DNA of 64,000 bases from positions 2,480,001 to 2,544,000 of the forward strand of contig NC_079235.1 in the NCBI RefSeq assembly GCF_028502605.1, given 5' to 3'. Within the stretch, counting starts at the first letter, position 1; each line of letters opens with the position of its first letter. Both the position numbers and the translations under genes were made by a program. This DNA is from Trichoderma breve. Lineage: Eukaryota > Ascomycota > Sordariomycetes > Hypocreales > Hypocreaceae. This document shows, piece after piece, positions 56,254 through 64,000 of this stretch. The notes beneath the pieces are model-generated. The model made no database searches and was not told the origin of the DNA. It saw only the letters and a program-made list of their open reading frames with translations.

Positions 56254-57157
56254 TGGGTATCCACGAATCGGGGAACCTCAATTGTTGGGCAGCTCCCGCT
56301 TTGAGCTGCAAGTAGCGTCAAATCGACTGCATAACTGGTTCACACAAACCTACTGTCCAGATTGCATGATCAAACCCAAATTCATATTCGATAGCAGTCA
56401 TTATGATCCACTCGGTAGTACGTCGCTCTACGACTCGGAAACCATTTTGCGACAGAGCTCAGATTTCACTGGCGAGCAATATCTCCTGAATATAGCCATA
56501 AGCGCTGCGGATCAAATTCTCGAATGGGATGATTTGTCTGGGCTAAAGTCTCTCTTCGAGAGTGAAATTGGTCAACATCTTCAGAACTTTGAGTCTTTTC
56601 AACTACTCATACAGCGATGATCTCATAGTCCTTCCAAAAAATATCGTGAGAGCTGGAATGTGGTATTGACCTCATGGATTATATGCTGGATATCATGATC
56701 AGGGGCCGATGGGAAAATAAGTTTCTATGCATGGCTGCGAGCAAGAATCACGTGCTCGTTATCCGCCGATTGAAAGAAGGGCTCAGCAAATGGTAGAGTT
56801 CAAGGCCGACTTATTGGACGGGCCCCAACCTGAGTCACAACTGATGGCGAGAGTGTCTGTAGAAACCACCTCGGAATTGTAGAGCGTTAGTCGGACAATA
56901 AAAATATTAAGAACTGAGCTGTTGTATGAAGCACAATACCCGCGCTCTTGACTCTGTTTTTTACCTTATTTGTTCTTAAGGCTTTCATAAACTTGTGATG
57001 TGCGCACCGGCCTAGGCTCACTAGCTGATAGATGTGACTATAAGTTCTGAGGGATATGTCGATCTTTGGTGTCTGCTGTAAGCTCTCTCTGATAGGACTT
57101 GATCCTATACCACCGACTACATAACCCAGATTCATTCAATCCACGTCAATCCCGTGT
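56254..57157. other. Intergenic with a coding-like fragment
   Basis: This separates the convergent methyltransferase and 2EXR-like genes. An open stretch at 56240-56620 (plus) reads like protein over its last 84 codons from the ATG at 56366 but has no clear start or family. No other structure is seen. Confidence 0.45.
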
Positions 57158-57811
57158 TCAACTACATTCTCGGTCGCCCAATACGACAACCCATCCAAGA
57201 CCTCGCATCGTATCCATCACTGAAGCGGACAATGTTCCAACGTAGACTCTGACGATGATCCGCTTCAATGAAGAAATAGCTGTCAGTTGCTCATTAATTC
57301 GCAGCAATGCCTTTCGAATAAACTGCGAGTTGTCCTCGCATGGCTCGGTCAAGAAGCTGGAATTATTGCCGTGAACGAAAGTTTCCAGTGTCGTTAGGTT
57401 AGCGCATCTTTCTTGAAGAAGTCGCAAGCTCTGCCGGCTATCTTCCCTGAGTTCGACTCCATAGGATCGACCCTTTCTTTTCTCCACGACAGGGAAATTG
57501 ATACATAAATGAGTGAGTAATTTTGTATTCACAGGTCCGATGCGGTCCAAGAAGGATTGAAGGAGGCCAACTTGTTGCTGCGTTGTATCTACCAAAGTAA
57601 AGCGATTCATACCGTAGAGCACTGCACATGCCTCGCGATATATCTGTCCATTGATATGTAGCAAGGCGAGCCAACGAATGGGTATATCGGGCGCAAATGT
57701 CTCTACTCGAGATCCATTGTCTTGAAAAAGATAGATTGGGTGCCCCATCACCAGCACTCGCTTGTATATATCGAAGCGAACCCTTTCGGGCAAATCTGAG
57801 AACCCCATCAT
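57158..57811 (-). CDS. Hypothetical 2EXR/F-box-like protein
   Basis: Single exon of 217 residues. Two adjacent ATGs (57811 and 57808) open the frame. The N-terminus FSDLPERVRFDIYKRVLV resembles the F-box-like or 2EXR start common in fungal orphan families, and WLALLHINGQIYREACAVLYGMNRF is the usual second segment. The rest is leucine-rich and helical (TKLLTHLCINF, LRLLQERCANLTTLETFV). Such proteins are abundant in Sordariomycetes, and most have no known function. No signal peptide or membrane span. Confidence 0.75.
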   Translation of the reverse strand: MMGFSDLPERVRFDIYKRVLVMGHPIYLFQDNGSRVETFAPDIPIRWLALLHINGQIYREACAVLYGMNRFTLVDTTQQQVGLLQSFLDRIGPVNTKLLTHLCINFPVVEKRKGRSYGVELREDSRQSLRLLQERCANLTTLETFVHGNNSSFLTEPCEDNSQFIRKALLRINEQLTAISSLKRIIVRVYVGTLSASVMDTMRGLGWVVVLGDRECS

Positions 57812-58647
57812 ACCAGAGACCGGTGGCTATGAGTCACGCCAGGTGTCGAGTCCGCTCGAGGTGATGGTAAGATGTTTTGGAAGGGGAAGACAAATGAGTT
57901 GAGATGTGAGCCTTCGTATCTTCGAAGCCCGTAGGTCGGCCTTTTATTATTGAGGTACGATATTATTATCAGACACTCGGCGGGGCGTATCGAACGTCAA
58001 CCCTTTGAAATACGTCCGGGGTAGTGGTTAGCCGATCTTGGGCGGGTGGGCGTCTCAGGGCATGGCGAGGCTGTGAGGAGTTATGATATGGTCTTCGTAT
58101 GTAGGACATGTCGCAATATATTTGTCTACATACCGATTGTGATGAGCCTCTAAGCGTAGCTCAGAAGAAGGATAGAGAACAAGTTAGGATATCTTTGGCC
58201 TGCTGGTGGCGTTTGAGGAGAGAAAAATTGTACTCGTACCTATGCATAGGATCCGTGCTTCTTGTTGGGTGGGCTGTGAGCTAGCCAAGAGGAATGTTTA
58301 TAACCTAACAATACTAATGCGACATTCTACCAATGTTGGTGCTGTACTTTGTACAATTAAAAGTAAAAAGGCTACGAATACCTCTCCGTCTCCCATTTAA
58401 AAAGGAATATTGAAATGAATGGGCTGTTGCACTTGTACGGAGGGTACTGGTTACATGGAAGTAGAGCCCCAGATGTGCCTGTGCCGAAATTTTCTGTTGC
58501 TGCCTCGGGTCCCGCATTTGGCACTTATGTTGGAATTAATGACGTGGATTTTATTATGCCTATCTTTGTGAGATCTTCTCGAGCAATTCACTCTGTGCCA
58601 TATAATAGTCGCTTAAATTTACAAGAAATAGTAATTCGGCCGTTCCT
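57812..58647. other. Intergenic, AT-rich
   Basis: Upstream of the 2EXR-like gene and 3' flank of the secreted-protein gene. TGTACTCGTACC at about 58228 and TACGGAGGGTACT at about 58437 belong to the motif family seen elsewhere. No gene was found. Confidence 0.5.
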
Positions 58648-59232
58648 CTAAAAGTTTGCTCCACCGCACTGGATTGACCGGGCATTGTGGAACCAGTAAG
58701 CCGGGAAATCGGCCTTTCTTGGCTCATACCACTGGCGAATATCTGCCAGGCCGGAGGGGAAGATAGTCTGGGATCGGAAGTTGCCAACATCATCCTGGCA
58801 GTCGCCGGGCTTGACGGTAAATGTGCAGACAACGTCTAAGAATTCTGTTAGCCATGAACATTGTAGGCTTTCCGATATGAAACTTACTATCTGGCAACCA
58901 AATCGATCCAATCGTGTCCCAGCCAATGGCCTTGCACTCATTAACGGTGTTGTAAGTCAGGCTCTGGCTTGGGCCGGTATAGTTACTTTTACAAGTCAGC
59001 AGCTGTTCGGCAGACCAGTATTACTGAAATGAACTTACGGGCCAGCCCAGATCCAGATAGTGTTTGGCGCACGACGAGCGAGCTATATAGCCTTAGTAAA
59101 AGATAGTATTGGATGTTGTGCTTTATTACAAACCTCTGGGATGGGTGGCTCAGTTTGGCCTGTAGGTGTGCAGTTGCCAATCTGAGCAAGAGCTGCAATA
59201 GAGAGCAAGACGACGTTCTTGATGCCCATCAT
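58648..59232 (-). CDS. Small secreted cysteine-containing protein (effector-like)
   Basis: Not resolved by simple ORFs; four exons were reconstructed: 59232-59134, 59082-59039, 58985-58888 and 58835-58648, 142 residues. The signal peptide is MMGIKNVVLLSIAALAQIGNC, with cleavage about residue 20-22. The mature part has three cysteines (ECKAIGW, VVCTFTV, GDCQDD) plus one near the end (IQCGGANF), and is aromatic-rich (RAPNTIWIWAGP, QWYEPRKADFPAYWFHN). Junction phases agree and each intron has a standard donor. No family was recognised. Small size, secretion signal and cysteines match fungal small secreted proteins, which may act on hosts or competitors. A TATA box lies about 115 bp upstream. Confidence 0.8.
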
Positions 59233-59345
59233 GGTCGTAGATTGACTGGTTCCTGGAGCAAAATGATGAAGAGGATTGAGTTGCAAAGAGTTGTAGTGAA
59301 GAGGAACTAAGCCAGTCGAATATTGAAGGCAACTAGGAGCCGACT

Positions 59346-59354
59346 TATATATAT
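59346..59354 (-). promoter_or_regulatory. TATA box of the secreted-protein gene
   Basis: TATATATAA on the minus strand, about 115 bp upstream of the ATG at 59232. Confidence 0.5.
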
Positions 59355-60102
59355 TTCCTAACTGACGTGAAGAATAAAAGTACTAATACGAATCTCACCA
59401 TATTACATCATGCACACAAGGCTTTGGTATAATACGAGTCCTGGAAGGTATTGTGAGGATTCTATTGGAGCAACTAAGAAAATCCAGGGCAGGGGCCGTG
59501 AAGCTAATGTCGGTTGCCTGCAAGCAATGTCTCGAGGCGGTGAAAATCCGTCCATAGGCGTTGACTATGGTAGAATTGTAGACAGTTAAAGACAGAATTA
59601 GCCTCGACATAGGTCTTACGTCAGAATCAAGAAGGGGAAAATGGAGTCTTATTTAATTTACTGCGGATGAGCTGAACGAGAAGGATCAAGTTGAGGCACT
59701 ACTAGCAGGAAGGATCGCTAGATCGCTAACGGAATACGATGGCCTATAATCTTGGATCATGATTTGCTCACGGAACTCCGCGGGCATGTGAGTGGGCTGA
59801 GCTAAATATAAGCCTAAACAAAATCCCGACAATCAACAGGGTCACCTCTAAGACGAATGCATTTGCCGAGTCTCTGCTGAGAATAGTTCCGACAAGACTA
59901 GGTAGACATGCTTCCTATCTGTACCCCTGAGTTTCTGTAATTTTTAGTCAGCCAGGATTGAGCTGATTGGGCACTGGAGCCAAGCTGACTGCAGCCACGT
60001 ATTACCGTATACGGAAATATCACACCACACAACCGCTCAACTCAACTCTTTGCAATATACGACAGAACACGATCATGATCTGGCATAAAAAAAAACCAAA
60101 AA
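59355..60102. other. Intergenic, AT-rich
   Basis: Upstream flank of the secreted-protein gene leading into the 5S-like array. No ORF is supportable. Confidence 0.5.
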
Positions 60103-60221
60103 ACATACAACAACCGGTGTTCGCTGATGGTCACCCACTCAACTACTAATTTGTCTCTCATTAGCTTGACTCTGGGAGAGCGGACGGGATCCCGTATTTT
60201 CTAATGGATATGGTCGTATGT
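60103..60221 (-). pseudogene. 5S rRNA-derived copy A
   Basis: On the minus strand the 119-bp segment begins ACATACGACCATA and ends GTTGTATGT, the termini of ascomycete 5S rRNA, and these ends can pair as helix I. Internal matches include CCCGTCCGCTC, TTAGTAGTT and GTGGGTGACCA, followed by CAGCGAA. The region between about positions 45 and 75 of the RNA departs from the usual sequence. Length is exactly that of 5S rRNA. It is probably a relic; a diverged expressed variant cannot be excluded. Confidence 0.8.
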
Positions 60222-60295
60222 GCCAGGACCATCGCAACTCGGACTCAAATTCCAGCTCGCAACACAGCAGCCAAAACTTCAAAAAATTTGCAAAA

Positions 60296-60414
60296 ACATA
60301 CAACAGCCGGTGTTCGCTAATGGTCACCCACTTAACTACTAATCTGCCGGTTAGTGGCTTGTCTATGGGGGAGCAGACGGGACCCCGAATTTTCCACTAC
60401 CTATGGTCGTATGT
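60296..60414 (-). pseudogene. 5S rRNA-derived copy B
   Basis: Also 119 bp on the minus strand. It starts ACATACGACCATAGG, keeps GTGGAAAA and AAGCCAC, closer to canonical 5S than copy A, and ends TGTTGTATGT. Compared with common fungal 5S it has changes such as GTTAAGTGGG for GTTGGGTGGG and GTCTGCTC for GTCCGCTC, all C-to-T or G-to-A in type. Box-like internal promoter sequence GGGTGACCA is kept. Confidence 0.82.
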
Positions 60415-60450
60415 GCTTGGACGAGGCGTTGGGAGTTCTCATATCGCCGA

Positions 60451-60561
60451 TGCTTCTGAAGCCGGTGTGCGCCAGCGGTCATCCAAATAACTACTAATCT
60501 ATCTCTTATTAGCTTGACTCTGGGAGAACAGGCAGGATCACGTATTCTTTCCATGGCAGAT
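60451..60561 (-). pseudogene. 5S rRNA-derived copy C, degraded
   Basis: Homologous to copies A and B over about 100 bp (shared plus-strand landmarks GCCGGTGT, AACTACTAAT and TAGCTTGACTCTGGGAGA, the last shared with copy A). Both ends are eroded, and no terminal helix remains. It is clearly a non-functional relic. Confidence 0.7.
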
Positions 60562-61079
60562 ATACTAGTTTGAGGCTATATTTTGGTTGCTATATGGGAC
60601 TATCATGGCGCCTAGATAGAAGGCTTCAATAAGTCTCAGTACAACAGTCCACTAGCCAAACCGCTCTAGTTACCGCTGGGAAGACCCTCTATATGTTAGC
60701 TTATGTGACTTAGGAACCGTTTATAACTGACAGCCGATAAGCTGGATTAAAAACCCTCAGCCCGGTATACTCCCTAGCACACTTACTATAGTAGTATGGG
60801 TGTAGCGACCTCAGCAAAATCCACTCTGTACATCGCACTTCGTTCATAATGTAATAATAAGGTATTCACAATATACAATTAAAATTTTTAGTCTTTGTGC
60901 AGAGTGTGGAATATGGAGAATCAAATTAGCGTTGAAGAATGTTATTACTATCGGCCCCTTTATTATATATAGCTTTTTTCACGGGCATTCCCTACCTGAA
61001 GGCGAATACTGTGTTTTCGACCCTAATAGGTCTGAGAGATGCAATAATATTTATTCCAAGTGAGCTCTAGGTGTTCCTA
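60562..61079. other. Intergenic, AT-rich
   Basis: Spacer between the 5S relics and the stop of the PNP_UDP gene. No further structure is seen. Confidence 0.5.
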
Positions 61080-63106
61080 TTATCGCCGGAATATCTCATG
61101 GCCTAAATAATCCTCACAGACCATACTCAAGCTGAGGATAGATTGGTTATACACTTTCCAGGGCAAAGATTTGGGATCAGCTGAACTATCAAGAGACGAA
61201 ATGAAATCCCGCAACCTCTCGTTGAGCGGCAGTCTCTCATTCGTCCAGGCGGCAGTATCTCTGTAGCGGATAGAGTATTGGATTCCCAAAGGCTGCATAA
61301 CCTCTTTCTCGATCCGCTTGAGGCGAGAGGCTCCCCAGTCGCTTAAGAATCTTGGCCAGGGACCCCTGAAAAACTGTTCAATAATTCTCCTGAACTTGAC
61401 GGGATCCCTCGTAAAGGACTCGTCAAGAGATGTGCGACTGAAAATACCGACCGATCCCTAACGAAACAATAGTTAGAAAATCGATACTGTTCTCAAATGA
61501 CTACCCTAGTCAATCTTACCGTTGAAGGTCGGCCACCACGACTTGGTCGATCGGCTGTGACTGGTGGTTGGTTGGTAGAGGTAGGTGCTCGCGCCGACAA
61601 GCCCTTTATCAGCTTCTCAATATCGGCGATCTGGCTGTCCAGTTTCTTAACTTCTTCTTGAAGAAGTTGTGGTTCCGACTGACTGCGAGGGGTGGCAGGG
61701 GGAGTCACCGGTTGCTTCGATCCTGGAGGGCCAGCAAGATCTGTATGTTTACTGTCAGTATTCATTGTTATCTTTCATTGTTAATAGCACGTGTTCTACA
61801 AAGCTTAACTAACCAGTAGCCTTTAGATTTTGGATACGGTGATTCAATTGGACAACCTGAGCGATCAAATCACTAAGATCAGGGCCTGATTGCTGATGGA
61901 CTGGTGGAGGGAAGTAGGAAGGCGATTGCTGAGCAGCGGGAATAGCAGGGAGAGGAGACGGCTGCAAACTGGGAGCAACTCCAGCTGGAGTGCCATGGCT
62001 TTCGCCGCCTAATAACGTCAGTACGCCAGGAACAGATTAACTATGTACTTGAAGACCACACCGGGTAGGGACTCACTCTGTCTCAGCACGTCGTGTGCCG
62101 GCGGACTGGATGTAAGTTCCTGTGCCGGAATATGCTGGAACAGTTCTTTTGCACAGGCTGCTGCAGTTGCTGCTGCGTACCGCTGCCACGTATCGTTCTT
62201 GTGCGAGTCCGCATAGTCGCATATGCCCCGTATAACCAAGCAGGGGAACGTGTTCATGAGTCCGGCAGCCTCCATCTCAAAGCAAATACAGTCCTCTCCC
62301 GTCTGTAGCGCAAGCACTTTCCTAGTACTAGCATCTTTAACGAGCGTATTACCTGATGCGATAACTCCATAATGGATCTTGGGATTTTCGGAAACCCTGG
62401 GGTTACGTGGTTTTACCCTGTTCAGGTCACAGGTGGAGGCGCAGTCACCATCTCCAGTGTGTCCATAAGAGTCCTCAAACAGTCGGTCATTATGAGCCTC
62501 CTGATAGACGTAGGCCTCGCGCATACCAGGGTTACGCTTGAGCATGGCTCGGAGGAATTCGGGGATGCGGGTGATCCCCCGCATCTCGTGCTGTTTTTTC
62601 AGAGCAGAAACTGCGTTAAGAAGCACCGTGGGAGGTCTGTTTAGCATGCCCATACGCTTGAGCGTCCCCCCTTGGAGAACGTCGACAACATTCTGGATAG
62701 CTTTGACGAAGTCATATTGCACAACGCCACCGCTGGTTCCTTTGGGCTCACTGACGACGACGTCGCCAAGTCGAATATCCCTGTCTTGGCGGGGGACGCC
62801 AGCTCCAATACCGACCATGAGCCCAAATCGGACCTCAGGAAAGGACATCAGTAATGTTGTAGCAACATTTGACGCCGATGTAGTTCCGTATTCTCCAGCA
62901 GGAAGCGATGCTATGACCACGTTGTGGACATCGATATTGCCCCATGTATATACGTTGGTGTCTTGGCGAGGTTGAATAAAGTCGAAAGGCTTCTTGTGTT
63001 CATCATCTAGCATAGCGGTTGCCGCCGCTGCCTCCAGGGGAAGGGCGCAAATCCATCCGATGGTGTATTCTTTGAAGCTTTTTGTAATTGAAGGTAGACT
63101 CGCCAT
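61080..63106 (-). CDS. PNP_UDP phosphorylase-domain protein with coiled coil and unassigned C-terminal domain
   Basis: Exons 63106-62077, 62008-61814, 61740-61520 and 61457-61080 join in frame to 607 residues. Residues 12-325 are a nucleoside phosphorylase superfamily domain of the kind found at the N-terminus of fungal NLR-like (STAND) proteins: YTIGWICALPLEAAAATAML, LPAGEYGTTSASNVAT, FGLMVGIGAGVP, DIRLGDVVVSEPKGTSGGVVQYDF, ECICFEMEAAG-type ribose site (E277, M278, E279) and CDYADSHK (D297). Residues 344-395 are Pro/Gln-rich and disordered. Two helices likely to form coiled coils follow (about 392-407 and 432-455, LLQEEVKKLDSQIADIEKLIKGL, shown only as its region). The last 125 residues, from GSVGIFSRTSLDESF, are helical and basic to acidic, with no family recognised. 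NACHT or NB-ARC and TPR or ankyrin repeats are missing. Active-site-type residues are kept, so catalysis is possible. An immune or self-recognition role is inference. Confidence 0.85.
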
Positions 63107-64000
63107 GGTGGCCGTTGTCGGAGATATTTTTCGGGTAGAAGTGAGTTATGTGTGTAGATGTTTGTCTTGTCCAGAAATTGAAGCTGGAATGGCATATCTT
63201 GAGAGAAGAGCTGCCGGGAGAAGAGCTACTCTGAGAAAGAGAGCTGGTATTCCTCACTACACGAGGCAATACTCGGAGCACGGTGTGAATCTTTGGAAAA
63301 GAAATGTCAAGGGCTTTTCCAATCTTGGATAGCTGATGTAATATGAGGCTCTTCTCATTACGCATGCATTAGATATCGCTGGTGGACACGCATGAGCACC
63401 TCGTGATGCCCACACGTGCCGAATCCTGCTGCATATTGATGGAAGTTTGTTGGCACGCAACGCCCAATTTCGCCTGTAAGACATACCGGTTCAACTACTT
63501 CATCCTTTGGGTTCCCAGCTCTTTGTTGGCATGAATATCATCGAGGGCTCTAATCTCGCCACGTCATGTACGTATGGATTGTCTCATGCACTCCCGGTTG
63601 GAAAAGCGGGACATGAGTCCCAATCGCTTTCGCTCATGCTCCACGAAGCAGTGGTTGGGCTGGTTGGGCGTCGAAACTTGCAGGCCGCACTATATCATTA
63701 TCTGATAACCTTTCCGCTGCTCAGGCATTAATACTTCATCGATAGACAGCAACAGGCATATTTTCGGTGAGAAGGTGGATATATCTCAAGTTCTCAACTT
63801 ACATGAGGTTGGGTTTATGACTTCAATGGCAGTAGACCCACTCTTTCGCTTTCGTGGGGGCCATAGCTAACAGAACATTGAAGCTTTAAACCTCTTTACT
63901 GCTAAGGTAGTTAATAACGAGATACAAAAAAGAGAAGTATATAATGAGCATATTTTGTAATTCTTTAATATAACTCTGGACTCACTGACATGTTGCGATT
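63107..64000. other. Upstream region of the PNP_UDP gene to window end
   Basis: Holds the promoter of the minus-strand gene, then AT-rich sequence from about 63720 to the end. No gene or clear element can be supported. Confidence 0.5.

Noticed and set aside
1..64000. CRISPR array, bacterial operons or ribosome-binding sites
   Set aside because: The spliced eukaryotic genes rule out a bacterial frame of reading, and no regularly spaced repeats of CRISPR type were seen.
1..64000. tRNA genes
   Set aside because: Candidate B-box-like GGTTCGA words (for example near 4785 and 48914) lack a matching cloverleaf or lie inside coding exons; a covariance search would be needed to exclude all.

Overview
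The window looks like nuclear DNA of a filamentous ascomycete, most likely a Sordariomycete close to Hypocreales (Trichoderma-like). Genes carry short introns (about 50-90 nt) with GTRAGT donors and CTAAC-type branch points, there are no operons, and the recognisable proteins (membrane histidine acid phosphatase, Mep/Amt permease, Crt10, UGPase, Gig1/DUF3605, KRE9-type GPI protein, PNP_UDP protein) are typical of that group. The species is not identified; this is inference from gene content and intron style.

Layout. 0-17 kb: 3' part of a phytase-type acid phosphatase (+), an ammonium permease (-) with a GATA-rich upstream region, a CRT10-like WD protein (-), a diverged tandem duplication, a membrane-anchored GH5 hydrolase (-) and a 7-TM receptor-like protein (-). 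17.1-27.7 kb: a long stretch with no supportable gene but many TACGGAGTA/TACGAGTA-type motifs. 27.7-41.8 kb: a tandem-FolB protein (-), a GIG1/DUF3605 protein (-), UTP-glucose-1-phosphate uridylyltransferase (+) with a GC-AG first intron and a second possible start, a solo FAR1-type zinc-finger protein (+) and a Ser/Thr-rich GPI wall protein (+). 43.6-49.2 kb: a disordered orphan protein (-) and nine-exon SAICAR synthetase ADE1 (-). 49.9-64 kb, with weaker codon bias: an amidase (-) with a 17-nt microexon, an SDR (+), a family-16 methyltransferase (+), a 2EXR/F-box-like protein (-), a small secreted Cys protein (-), three 5S rRNA-derived copies (-), and a 607-residue protein that joins a PNP_UDP phosphorylase domain to a coiled coil and an unassigned C-terminal domain (-).

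Functional themes. Phosphate and nitrogen acquisition (phytase, ammonium permease, amidase), wall and carbohydrate metabolism (UGPase, GH5, GPI protein), nucleotide and folate metabolism (ADE1, CRT10, FolB) and sensing or self-recognition (7-TM protein, PNP_UDP protein). Neighbours do not form one pathway. Exon boundaries were worked out by hand from splice sites and frame continuity; every spliced model listed closes in frame with a total length divisible by three.

The strongest candidates for something new are the PNP_UDP-coiled coil-novel domain protein at 61080-63106, the neighbouring 5S rRNA relic array, and the asymmetrically mutated (RIP-like) duplication at 11.4-11.8 kb.
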